Counted from the first letter of the stretch, positions 10,762-19,733 are shown. The stretch: DNA of 64,000 nt from Rusavskia elegans (GCA_011316305.1 SAUG01000046.1:186001-250000); one strand, 5' to 3'. Translations and numbers: made by a program. Notes: generated from the letters alone by a model not told the origin.

Positions 10762-11519
10762 ATGCCCTCCACAAAACAACGCGGCACCGCCAGTCCCGCC
10801 AACGAAGCCATCGGCGGCATCCCCACAATCCACTACCTCGACTTTGCTTCCCGCGGCCGCGGCCAAGTCGTCCGCCTAATGTGGGAGGACGCCGGCATCG
10901 CCTACACAGACATCCGCTACAGTTTCGAGGAATACCCAGAACACAAGAAAACCACCATCGCGGAGAAAAACCCTACCACGACCATCCCCATCGTTGAAAT
11001 CAACGGGAAGATCTTGACTCAGAGCTATGCGATCCTGAGGCATTTTGCGAGACAGTTGGGCAAGTATGATGGGGAGACGGAGGAGGAGAAGTATTGGGCG
11101 GATGCGATGTGTGATATCGCCGTTGACTGTATGTAGGGTCCTGAAAATATTCATCTCAGGAGAATGTGAGGACTGATTTTGTTGTTATTGCAGGGCGGAC
11201 GCAATTCGTCAGCGCGTTTTTCAACCCGAATAAAGAAGAGACTTATCCCAAGCACCAACAGACCGAGCGCAAACGTTTCCTGAAGGCCTTCGAGACCCAC
11301 CTGACGAGGCACGAGCTTTCGCTCCAGGGGCCATATGTTGTGGGGAAGACGTTCACGTATGCGGATATGGTCATTTACCAGGTTCTGCATGATGAGAATT
11401 TGACGCAGGATGGGATGAAGGGGTTGCAGGAGTATCCGAGACTCAAGCAGCTGGCGGATGCGGTGGAGAGTAGGCCGAATGTCAAGGCCTTTTTGGAGAG
11501 TGATAGATACTTGGGTTGA
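10762..11519 (+). CDS. Glutathione S-transferase
   Basis: Exons 10762-11128 and 11194-11519 give 230 residues. The 65-nt intron (GTATGT...GCAG) restores DWRTQFVSAFF across the junction; without it the frame stops at VDCM. The N-terminal thioredoxin-fold domain starts at IHYLDFASRGRGQVVRLM and contains the NPTTTIPIVEINGKI cis-proline loop and QSYAILRHFARQLG, the glutathione-binding Q-S turn. The all-alpha C-terminal domain follows, with GKTFTYADMVIYQVL near 165-180 (the N-capping box region). The tyrosine of IHYLDF is a candidate catalytic residue as in sigma/alpha-type enzymes. It conjugates glutathione to electrophiles in the cytosol; the natural substrate is unknown. There is no partner cluster nearby, so a general detoxification role is likelier than a pathway role. 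Confidence 0.9.
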
Positions 11520-11810
11520 ACAAAGTTCCATGATCCTGGATATTTGACTCATGCCCCAAACATTGACATTGCTCTGCGAAGTGGCTGAAGTTGAAGGTGC
11601 AATATTGTGTGTATAGGCATAGCCCTATGTGACTGGTGACTTGAGCAACGGTCTTGCTTCGAGCTTCGTGAATGAGCGAGTAATGCATTGCAGCTGCTAA
11701 CGTGTGTGATTGAATTCATGGGGTATCTCTGCATCATATACATAGCTTCTCCCTCGCGCCGGACTCCAGAGGAAATCCGAAATCCTCTTCTTTCTACAAC
11801 CATGTGTATA

Positions 11811-12332
11811 TCAATCCTCCACCTTTGTCAAATCAGTATTTTTCCCGATCTTAGAATCTCGTTGGGAATTCTGGCACTTACAGCAGGTGGCTTCCCAACA
11901 GGTTGTATCATTCTCTATATGTCACAGCAATCATCAGCACATACCCTTCCAAAGTTTCAACCTCATCGCCTGACGTTTTCTATGACCTGTCGTACACCCA
12001 ACGGCGAAGCAACATACAGTCCCAGACGAGTGAGGGAACAACTCACCTCCAGAAACATCGCCCTAACCTTCTCCTTCGGCTCCCCCATCCCCAAACTCAT
12101 ATAAGCCAGCAGCGGGGGGTGTCCGATGTAACTAGCCAAACTATCCCGGTGAATGTTTGAGGCCCACTCGAACTTGGTGGTATCAGCATGGCCGGTGCCG
12201 ACGTAGCGGGCTTGCAGCTGCTCAAGCTGTTGTTGCGTGCGAAGTTTGTCGGCCTGTCACAGGTGGTGAGCGAGCATTCGTTGCCAAAATCGAGAGGGAT
12301 ATGAGCTGAGAACCAAGGAAGTAACTTACCAT
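11811..12332 (-). CDS. Splicing factor 3B subunit 5 / SF3b10 (four tiny exons)
   Basis: The exons are 12332-12330 (only the ATG), 12253-12047, 11914-11882 and 11822-11811, giving 84 residues. Introns are 76, 132 and 59 nt with GTAAGT, GTGAGT and GTAAGT donors. The protein matches SF3b10 throughout: QQLEQLQARYVGTGHADTTK, then FEWASNIHRDSLASYIGHPP, a LLAYMSLGMGEPKEKVR block and the end RMIQPVGKPPAVED. Human SF3B5 is 86 residues, so the length fits. It is a structural subunit of the SF3b complex of U2 snRNP, which helps recognise the branch site in the nucleus. The last intron is least certain: reading through it would replace VED with a 17-residue unrelated tail. It is easily missed by ORF finders because every exon is short. 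It is divergent from the gene at 12514 with only ~180 bp between. Confidence 0.9.
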
Positions 12333-12513
12333 GATATAATTAATGTATTGGAAGTCTTGGGCTGGTGAACTGAAGACGCTTGAACTTGATGTGTTGTCCG
12401 AGGCATGATCTTTTCCGCGAATCTAATCTGCCTAGCGTCGTGTCGGCTGAACACTGAGACAAACGTCATACATTGAGCTTCAAAAGACAACCTCAACTGG
12501 TGGTTTTCGCAGA

Positions 12514-12918
12514 ATGGCCACCACACCCATGGACTCCCCCAGCTCTAACCCTACTTCTTCTCGATCCCTCCACTCTCCCGACCCTATTCCCCTCGATTCC
12601 CCCCTCCGCACCAACCCCAAGCGCAACCTCCCATCCAACCTCTCCTCCACCTACCCGCACGGCCTCCTCTCCGGTCATCCCCGCACTGCTTCTCAACAAG
12701 CGTCTTTCGATGCTCGCAAACGTGAGATCTTGAACACCATGACAGCGGAGCAGATCGAGAAAAGCTATCTCGAGGTAACGGAGAAGGTGAAGGGGCTGTT
12801 GGAGGAGGAGGAGAGGAAGGGGAGGGAGGTGGATGAAAAGATTGAGGCGTTGAAAATGGAGAGGGACGTTGAAAGGAGGGTTTGGGAACGGGTGAAGGGG
12901 AAAAAGGTTGGTGGGTGA
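12514..12918 (+). CDS. Small conserved-looking coiled-coil protein, unknown function
   Basis: A single exon of 134 residues from ATG 12514. The N-terminal half is rich in Ser, Pro and Thr (SSNPTSSRSLHSPDPIPLDSP) and looks disordered. From about residue 62 it becomes charged and helical: FDARKREILNTMTAEQIEKS, then a Glu/Lys-rich coiled coil (KGLLEEEERKGREVDEKIEA) to the end, VKGKKVGG. There is no signal peptide or membrane segment. Strong codon bias (C/G at third positions in the first half) and the abrupt change to a coiled coil support it as a real gene. I do not recognise the family. Its divergent promoter with SF3b10 is short (181 bp). Confidence 0.65.
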   Translation: MATTPMDSPSSNPTSSRSLHSPDPIPLDSPLRTNPKRNLPSNLSSTYPHGLLSGHPRTASQQASFDARKREILNTMTAEQIEKSYLEVTEKVKGLLEEEERKGREVDEKIEALKMERDVERRVWERVKGKKVGG

Positions 12919-13235
12919 AGGAAGGGACGAGAATTGGTCATGGTCGGTTGAGTGATTGAAGCAGAGGTGGGTTGGTCCATGATGAGGAATGAGAGAAGGA
13001 TGGAGTCAGGATCCAAGGAGAGTGAAATCGACTGGTCGAAGATATCGAGATCACGATCTCTAAAAATCACCGGGACCAAGAAGATGTCTGAGGAATGCAG
13101 TAACGAACAGCCACCGGCTGTCTTTTGAAGATGATAGAATATGGGAAACGTCAGTTCCGGGTATCTCATCTAAAGGCTCCTAGCGATACGACTTCGGAAA
13201 CGAAGTCAAGTATCCGGATACAGCTTGACATTCCT
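12919..13235. other. Short intergenic stretch
   Basis: About 320 bases between convergent genes, presumably 3' UTRs. A minus-strand frame here (12765-13169) is antisense to the preceding gene and is not supported. Confidence 0.35.
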
Positions 13236-14643
13236 CTACCCTGGCTCTACCTCGAAGTCATCACCATCATTCCGAATCCAGCCGCTTAGTGCTTCAGCTG
13301 TCACATCAGCCTTGACCCATTGTCTGTCCGCGAACAACGCAGACTTCTTCCACTCCTGTATATGAGAAGATGCTGAAATGGATTGCAACAATCTCGGTGT
13401 TCCCAACGTCGCAAGCACCTGTAATGTCATCCTCCACATTCGCTTGCTGCAAATCGCACTTGCCCCCTTGGGATCGAATTTCTGTCGACCTTGCAATCGC
13501 CCGAGGATCAATGCCTCCTGGACCCGGGGATTGCAGACAGCGGCTATATTCGACGTTCTAAGCTCTCTGGATGATTCTGGCTTGCTACGTCGAGAGAACG
13601 CAAACTCGTGTTTCGTTGCTCGGATCTTGAACGGACGGAAAGCGTATCCACCATACCATTGGTGGTTAGCAACAGGGTTCATTCGACCCTTTGAACCAAA
13701 ACACCTCTCGCATGCATGCTCAACGCATTGAGATCGCGGGAGGATAAGCGTTTCAAGATACGCATTGGCTGGATTTACTAGAAGCGATGTGCAAGAAGAA
13801 AGCAAAGAAGTGCATTGCTTCAAGGCCAATTTGTCGGAGCACGATTTGGAAAGCGTCTGAGGGCTATCAGCTCGGGCTGTGGTGGACATTAGCCTAAATC
13901 CATTATAAAGATACGTACAGCGAGCGTCGCACCAGGCTTTCGACGCACGATACCAAGCTCTGAGAAGGATTCTCGGCCACGAAGCAGACCCGGTAATTTC
14001 TTTGTGGCTGGATGCAGTTGATCGATTGGCCAGGGGGTGGCGTCGACTTGTGCTTCCATCAGGAGCTCCATGCTAGCGTCGCCGCATGGAGCCTCGGAGG
14101 AGTACATATGTAGCTGAATGTCATCGTGAATGGAGAAAGGTTGGAGGCCTTCTGCCTCGGAAAGCTCGTGGACCTCTCGTCGCCGGATGATAGGGGATAT
14201 AGCTGTAGAAGAAGTAGCGAGTTCAAGGCATTCGTGCAGTAGGAAATGATTGAAAGCCCGTATAGCTACGATTTCTGCATGCCAATCGTGAAGGACAGAA
14301 CCGTTTGCTTCGGCTACTTGATTGATTGGTTGACATTTCATGCCAGTCCTGGATTTATTAGCTGTCAACTTCTAAACTGATGCAGACGTCCAATATCAAG
14401 TACCCCAACGAAAGGCATTTTGGCTTCTGGTCGTTTTCTGCTAGCTTGATGGTTAGACGGATATCCCAGATATCAGACGAGTTTCTCAAGTTTTCTTTTG
14501 GGCGTACTTTTAACAGCGACAATGCCACTTAGCGGAACCCACTGGAAGAAGTCGTCTGTGGCTTTGACAGGCTTGTACTTCGCCGGCAGGGAATCGTATG
14601 TGTCAAGCACCGTCGTTGCAATAAAATCTGCCTCAGATTCCAT
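13236..14643 (-). CDS. TAD1: tRNA-specific adenosine deaminase TAD1 (four exons)
   Basis: Exons 14643-14508, 14440-14404, 14348-13933 and 13876-13236 give 409 residues, close to the ~400 of yeast Tad1. All three introns have GT..AG ends, two of them with CTAAC/CTAAT branch sites, and joining restores VAVKTENDQKPKCLSLGTGM and RRKPARADSPQTLSKSCSDK. The zinc/catalytic residues of the A_deamin domain are visible: DWHAE (His81, Glu83), APCGD (Cys146) and SCSDK (Cys209). The enzyme converts A37 of tRNA-Ala to inosine, which is then methylated. The second exon is only 37 nt. The third donor is GTGCGA, weaker than the others; a GTATCT donor 16 nt downstream would keep the frame but break the conserved KPxRAD motif. 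The first exon starts at the ATG of MESEADFIATTVLDTYDSLP. Confidence 0.9.
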
Positions 14644-14926
14644 GGCATGGTGACATGCTATTTCATAGATGGCTATAAGAATAATATCAACGAGACATTT
14701 TAGGGGTGCAGCACGTGAAAAGGGGCAACCCTAATGCCAAGCTTGACCTTGAAAGGGGCTGTCCCGCCAACCGCATTTCCATTAAAGACCTCGACGCTTT
14801 ACCTACAACAAAGCCCCTATCTACACCATGCGTACGTTTGGTGAATCGACCGAGGGTTCTCGGACGATCGTCTGCTTTATGTGATGAGTGGCATCCCAAA
14901 AGAGCAGTACTTATACGCAAAACTCC
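14644..14926. other. Spacer between TAD1 and the tRNA gene
   Basis: It holds the TAD1 5' flank. No gene was seen. Confidence 0.3.
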
Positions 14927-14932
14927 AAAAAA
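14927..14932 (-). terminator. RNA polymerase III terminator (T6)
   Basis: Six consecutive T on the minus strand lie one base (C at 14933) downstream of the tRNA-Met discriminator base (14934). A run of four or more T is the usual Pol III stop. Confidence 0.85.
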
Positions 14933-14933
14933 G

Positions 14934-15034
14934 TGCTCTCTGGCAGGATCGAACTGCCGACCTCCGGATATCTTCGCTGAGCAAAGTCATATAAAGTATG
15001 AGACCGGCGCCATAACCAACTAGACCAAGAAAGC
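14934..15034 (-). tRNA. tRNA-Met(CAT), elongator type, with 27-nt intron
   Basis: The minus strand folds as a complete tRNA. Acceptor strands GCTTTCT (15034-15028) and AGAGAGC pair at all seven positions (one G-T), followed by discriminator A. The A-box is TGGTCTAGTTGG. The anticodon arm CCGGT-CTCATAA-TCCGG forms after removing the intron 14996-14970, which sits in the canonical place one base 3' of the anticodon (CAT at 15000-14998). The U31-U39 pair is not Watson-Crick; yeast elongator tRNA-Met has the same feature, which supports elongator over initiator identity. The T arm GGCAG-TTCGATC-CTGCC is perfect and contains the B-box. The intron needs the Sen endonuclease, one subunit of which (SEN15) is encoded at 55.8 kb in this window. 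Confidence 0.93.
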
Positions 15035-15181
15035 CAGGATATCGGTAGACCAAGAATAACAATCTATCTATACTGCTGTCTGTCAGAGGATGAAGGAAAT
15101 TGGTGTCTGGTTCCTCAAGCGCTAAACCCTTCTGACTACACACCAGACAAAGGCAGTATCCACCACATCGAGGATGAGTAT

Positions 15182-15240
15182 ATATCTTGATCTAGTTGGT
15201 CGTCGCGCCGGTCTCATATTTCACATGACCTTGCCCTCAG
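15182..15240 (+). pseudogene. tRNA-Met relic, 5' half plus intron
   Basis: The plus strand repeats the 5' half of the tRNA-Met gene at 14934-15034: TCTTGATCTAGTTGGTCGTC, then the identical GCGCCGGTCTCAT block including the CAT anticodon, then an intron-like ATGACCTTGCCCTCAG. Several substitutions break the D arm, and there is no T arm or T-run. It is a decayed duplicate in inverted orientation about 150 bp from the intact gene. Confidence 0.75.
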
Positions 15241-15500
15241 TGCATCTGTCGCAAAGGCATGCGGATGCCCTAATTCTTGGATGTCAGAGCATGTTGATCA
15301 CCGAGCCATTTGTGAGTTCCCAAGGTATCCTGATTAACACCGATACGAACGTTGTCCCATAGGGCTTCGTACGTTCAAGGGTCCTTGCACCCACGCATCG
15401 GTCGTCTCGCCTTGACGAGTTCACGTGCTCAAGCTTTCTATTCCATTTGTACGCCAAACAATCCTTCCATGCAAGTGTCGAGTCCCCTGTGGTGAGGGGG

Positions 15501-15529
15501 TGACTTTGCTCAGTGAAGATATCCGTAGG
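15501..15529 (+). pseudogene. tRNA-Met relic, intron end and anticodon 3' arm
   Basis: Twenty-nine bases match the tRNA-Met gene from the middle of its intron through the 3' side of the anticodon stem, with two mismatches (TGACTTTGCTCAG.GAAGAT, then ATCCG.AGG). The T arm is absent. It is a second tRNA-derived fragment, adjacent to a MITE-like copy. Confidence 0.7.
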
Positions 15530-15564
15530 GCAGTCCCGACCTTATTCGCCCCTTTCCTTACTTA

Positions 15565-15714
15565 TCTTCGTCTGCTAAAATGGCTGTTCCACCCAGCTCT
15601 ACGAAACTCGTCATGCCCTTCATGTCTTGTCACAAAGCAGTCGCAGTAAGGGGCTTATAACGGCCGTTACCTCGAGAAAGGATGTCGTCCTAACGATTGT
15701 ACGGATGCCATGAT
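15565..15714 (+). repeat. Decayed MITE-like element, family B, partial copy
   Basis: It begins TCTTCGTCTGCTAAAATG, matching the left end of the better copy at 19529-19733. Internal blocks GCCGTTACCTCGA and AAAGGAT also match in the same order. The right end is not recognisable. No coding potential. Confidence 0.6.
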
Positions 15715-15824
15715 GTTGCTGCTATTTTGAAAGTGGTTGCTGATACGACGGGCTCGATTCGCTGAGACACGCCTTCTTTTGTTTATGAGAGAAATTTTTA
15801 TTACTCTTAACGCTAGGCTTGCTG

Positions 15825-15960
15825 TCCCTTCGTCTGCTAGCAGGTTCCCTGGGTCCTATCAGTTGATAATTCCCCTTGCAAGAGTCACTTGTTCTACACA
15901 TCTAGACCTGATATCTGAGCAATCGATAGAACGATATGCTTTATCGAGGAGGTTGTAAGC
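15825..15960 (-). repeat. Decayed MITE-like element, family B, inverted partial copy
   Basis: It starts with the perfect 15-base terminus TCCCTTCGTCTGCTA (15825-15839). Further in, GAGCAATCGATAGAACG and CTTTATCGAGG match the reverse complement of the interior of the 19529-19733 copy, so this copy lies in the opposite orientation. The distal half merges into an AT-rich tract. Confidence 0.62.
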
Positions 15961-15974
15961 CTACTATTGTTGCG

Positions 15975-16300
15975 ATTGATTCATTACAAGATAGAATATG
16001 ACGTGTAACAAAATGATTTGATATAATATAACGTATTATAGTATGATGGTATCTAGGATATCGTGATGTAACAAGACGTGAGAAGATCTCTGGTAATAAA
16101 AGATATAACGTAGTATAATATCACGTATTATTCTTCTACCTGGTATTCGGTTCTGACATACCAACACTTGATTTGCTCATCGCCCGAACCAAACCTAATA
16201 GAAGAGGTGATGAAGTATAACGTAATATAGCATAACATAATATGGTATAACGTTATATAACCTGACGTGATATGACATAACTTGATATGAAATGACATGA
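15975..16300. repeat. AT-rich degenerate short-unit repeat tract
   Basis: About 300 bases made largely of variants of a 5-6-base unit such as TATAAC, TGACATAA, TGATAT (for example GTATAACGTTATATAACC), interrupted near 16140-16200 by less biased sequence. There is no coding potential. The pattern suggests an old tandem array or slippage-prone DNA eroded by point mutation. Confidence 0.6.
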
Positions 16301-16874
16301 CGAGTCTAGCAGGGCAGAGGGGACACGCACTCTAGCACACGAAGGGATAGATAGTATCGGTACCTTTCGCTCTAAACCCTACGATGCGTTCATCAAGCCA
16401 AGGCAAAGGAGCGGCGCATACCGCCGACAGCGGGCTGAGGAAGTCTGCAGACACGTAGTAGCAACTGATCTGTCCTGGCTATTACACTTATCTTACGATG
16501 ACAGCACATCGACACCTCGATGTCAAAGCATCTACACCTCGATGCGCAGCAAAGCACGTTACGTGTGGATGTTATACTGTAGTTTATTGTATCAGTACAT
16601 GCAAATGATGTGGGCTGCCTTAGGGGGGCTTGATCGCGGACATTTTGCATCCGCTGAGTTTGCCTTGTACTGTCGTATCTCATGCACTGAGTGGGCATCC
16701 GATTTGGCTAGCAGACGAGGTATCGGATGCCCACCGCACCAGACGAAGAGATAAGTCTTTTGCATGGCCTCGACCCAGGTACTGTGTTCTCATTCCATCA
16801 GTTCCAATCTTTGCAATTGCATAATTAGCCAAGAGTATCCATGTAGACCCACACAATGTGCATACCTTCAATGT
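16301..16874. repeat. Repeat debris with family-B ends and a 13-bp perfect hairpin
   Basis: Family-B-like right ends occur at about 16345 (CTAGCACACGAAGGGATA), 16708 (CTAGCAGACGA) and 16745 (AGACGAAGAGATAAG). GTGGGCATCCGAT at 16691-16703 is the exact reverse complement of 16722-16734, giving a 13-bp stem with an 18-base loop that itself contains CTAGCAGACGAG. An 11-base motif (ACACCTCGATG) is repeated near 16510 and 16530. No gene is supported. Confidence 0.5.
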
Positions 16875-18807
16875 TCATATGCTCACTGGATCACTGTCTG
16901 TCGACGGCCTCACAGGCCCCAACTTAAAGCCCCCAGGAACCAATCTCTGGAACACCTGTTTGGGATCATATTTCTTCGATACAGTCCTCAAAAAATCCAC
17001 ATTCTCCTGCCCATAGCTCTCGATGACTTTCTGCGTCGGCAATGCGTAGTTCATGTAGATGAATGTTTCATGCTGGCCCGTCGATCGAGTGTATTGCTCC
17101 ACTTTTTCGAAATAGGCCCGCGTGGTTGAATAGACCAGTTCGTCGTCTGCGGCGTTGCTGTAGCTGACGCCGTAATTGAGCCCTGTGTTCACAGGCAGTC
17201 AGACGCTGGTTGTAAGATCTATGAGTTTGAGCTTTGTCGCAGGGTAGGAGGAATTAAAGGAGCAGGAACACACAAAAGATATTTCGATTCGGATCGATCC
17301 CGAGCACGTTTCCCCCGTAAAGTCTCATATGCTGGATAATCTCCCTAGATATGGCTTGAAAGGAAAAGAAAGCGCTGAAGCCCGGGATAGCTTTGAGGGG
17401 CTCGAACGCTTCGTCGGCAAGATCGAGGACATAGGCTAGGATGGTGGCGTTGTTCGCAAAAGAGAAAGAAGCCCAGGCATTACTGTTATACGTCAGCTTC
17501 CTCACCGCCTTCTCTTCGTCGCTTCTTTGCCTTTCGGAAATCTTACCGTGCACCGTTGGGAGGGTCTGGTGGGAGGAATCAGCCAATATCCTCTGCTTCG
17601 TGAATAAAGATCGTCTGGAATTTACTTACTGCCTTCTGTTACCATTTCGCTCAAGTTTGTGATCCTCATAGAGTTGCTGAGCTGCGGTTGCAAAGTTGAG
17701 AAAGGACGCAGGATCTCCGGGTTCTCTATAGGTCTTGTGTTGACGAGAATATTTAGAACGGCGAACCGACCATTCGCGTTATAGAGATGGACTTGATTGT
17801 TTGTTGCGTCTCTGTCCATGCCATTTCCAGACGCCGTGTTGAATTCTTGCAGACGCTGCAAGTTTTCGGCTGTCGTGTTTGGTGGATGCAGAATGAAGCC
17901 GCCCCAAATTTGACCCTGCTCGAAGGTTCGCAGCGTAAATTGCGTGACGATGCCGAAATTATTGCCTCCGCCTCGCAGGGCTTTGTAGAGATCTGGATGC
18001 TGCAGGGGACTGGCAACCACTCTTTGACCGTTTGCAAGGACAATCTGTGATGGTCAGGTATGTATAATTCTCACCAACGTCGATGATCTTACCTCGTAGC
18101 TCGCTACGGCATCACAAGCGATCCCGTACCTAGGTGCGAAATAGGAGTTGCCACCTTCCACTTGAGCATTAGCTTTCGATACAAGGTTAGGTAAACTTCG
18201 ACCTACCGCCCAGAGTCAATCCAGAGACACCCACAGTCCCAACACGGCCGCCAACGACCGAAAGATTCATAGGAACCAGCTTTGAGTAAACGTCCTGCCA
18301 CCGCGCGCCTGCTCCGACAGCGGTAAGCTTTCGGTCCCTCGACACTGTGACTCGAACCATTTGGCTCAAGTCGATCGTTACACCGTCTCGAATGTTGGCA
18401 GCTCCAGCCCAAAACATATGACCCCCACCGCGCACAGCAAATCTACAGTTTGACTGAACCAATAGCTTCACAGCCGCTGAGACCTCCGGGACATTCCTTG
18501 GAGTAAGGCGGCAACTCGAAACAATGTCTGCCTCATTACTCGACCAGTAACCAGCTGGACCACTTTGCTGGCTCTGAAAAAGTGGTGAACCCGGGTAAGA
18601 GACATAAGAAGAAGTACTGAGGCGCCGACACTGTTTTACTGACGATCAGCAATCCTCAGTGAGTAACTCTGCCGAATCACCCACACATGTTGCTCCCGTA
18701 GCCCTCGATTCTAGCTTAGATCCAATGCCATCTGGCTGAGGTTTACGTTGTTCGAAGTTCAAGCCTTGCGCAAAAGGTAAGACCGCGAACAGTGTGATAA
18801 CACGCAT
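16875..18807 (-). CDS. Secreted FAD-linked oxidoreductase, berberine-bridge-like (seven exons)
   Basis: The exons are 18807-18685, 18630-18207, 18154-18093, 18044-17630, 17565-17547, 17482-17274 and 17182-16875, giving 519 residues. The first ~15 residues (MRVITLFAVLPFAQG) are a signal peptide. The FAD_binding_4 domain includes AVRGGGHMFWAGAANI, whose His112 is the usual covalent FAD attachment site, and GVSGLTLGGGNSYF. The C-terminal BBE motif is LNYGVSYSNAADDE with YDPKQVFQRLVPGG. At the position where bicovalent enzymes have GxCPTVG, this protein has GGRVGTVG, so I infer single (His) FAD linkage. Exon 5 is a 19-nt microexon that supplies NPPNGAR. The first intron (GTGGGT donor) removes an in-frame stop and yields the ATCCRRLS junction with the common Cys-Cys pair. 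Such enzymes oxidise sugars, alkaloids or polyketide intermediates; there is no cluster here to indicate a substrate. Confidence 0.85.
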
Positions 18808-19342
18808 TGTGAAAAGTAGATTTACACTGTAGCAGGAACAAGACTCCGCAACCAAAGCCAAGAGGAAGAAGCCATGTTATGTACCAGCTGTACATAGTGG
18901 AGAAGGAAAAACAAATTGACTGTCTGACATATATGCGCCGGATGGCACGGCGGCCTATGATCCCACAACCTTCTGCCGCGCACTACTGGCAAGGAGATAT
19001 TCTGAACGGCGCACCAGGGTTTTCGAACGAGCAAATACATGACAGGTGGAATCAATTGGAGAGGAGAGAGATAGCAGGATCCTGGGCTGCATGAGATGCG
19101 GGCCAATGCAGCCAAACCGCATTGGAAGCGAACTAGCGATATGAGACCTCTGTGTTCTGCGGAACAGCGTCACAATTTCCTACGTGCTTACTTGTCAATC
19201 TACCGTCCATCCACTGGCTTTGCCGACTTGTGGACGTGGGATGGTTTAAAGGGGAAAAGCTTTTGGAGGGATGCAGTCGTTGGATCGCATCGCCTTGGTA
19301 GCCGCTCCTGGCCCCCGCCCCATGAACAGCACCCGGTCAGTA
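18808..19342. other. Upstream region of the FAD oxidoreductase gene
   Basis: About 530 bases, with no supported gene. Short frames at 18879-19094 and 19096-19437 on the plus strand lack any recognisable domain and run into the MITE. Confidence 0.35.
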
Positions 19343-19469
19343 CGGAGGATGACACCAATAGTCCTCACCACGCGCTAAAAGCCGCCCGTAGCCTACGGTC
19401 GCCCGGACTACCCTGGAGCCCCCGCCTAGATCGCTAGCGCATGGTGAGGACTTTCGGTGTCATCCTCTG
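19343..19469. mobile_element. MITE family A, copy 1 (TA-flanked, ~35-bp terminal inverted repeats)
   Basis: A 127-bp element flanked by TA on both sides (19341-19342 and 19470-19471). Its ends are inverted repeats of about 35 bp matching at 31 positions: the left begins CGGAGGATGACACC and the right, complemented, CAGAGGATGACACC; both continue with AGTCCTCACCA and GCGCTA. There is no coding capacity. TA duplication and short size suggest a Tc1/mariner-type non-autonomous element. A second copy is at 36089-36194. Confidence 0.82.
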
Positions 19470-19528
19470 TACTCCCTAGTGGTTCATCAGTTTCTTGTGT
19501 CCGGATATCCCGATCGTATACTCTTCTG

Positions 19529-19733
19529 TCCCTTCGTCTGCTAAAATGCGTGTTCCTTTTACTCTACCGGACTCGTCAGACCAGTCGCGAAGGGACGCTA
19601 CGACAGCCGTTACCTCGATAAAGGATCTCGTTCTATCGATTGCTCGGACATTAGCTATACACCTGTGAATCCAAGTTACTCTAGCGAGGGACAATGTTGA
19701 ATGGTAGGGCAAACACGCTAGCAGACGAAGGGA
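19529..19733. mobile_element. MITE-like element, family B, best copy
   Basis: A 205-bp element with perfect 15-bp terminal inverted repeats: TCCCTTCGTCTGCTA at 19529-19543 and its reverse complement at 19719-19733. The interior has no coding potential, and parts of it recur at 15565-15714 (direct) and 15825-15960 (inverted). I cannot see a clear target-site duplication. Confidence 0.72.

Noticed and set aside
13933..13948. A GTATCT donor as the end of TAD1 exon 3
   Set aside because: It keeps the frame but inserts extra residues (GATLAVP) inside the conserved KPxRAD motif; the GTGCGA donor gives the conserved sequence.
15182..15240. A second functional tRNA gene
   Set aside because: D-arm pairing is broken and there is no T arm, 3' acceptor strand or T-run.
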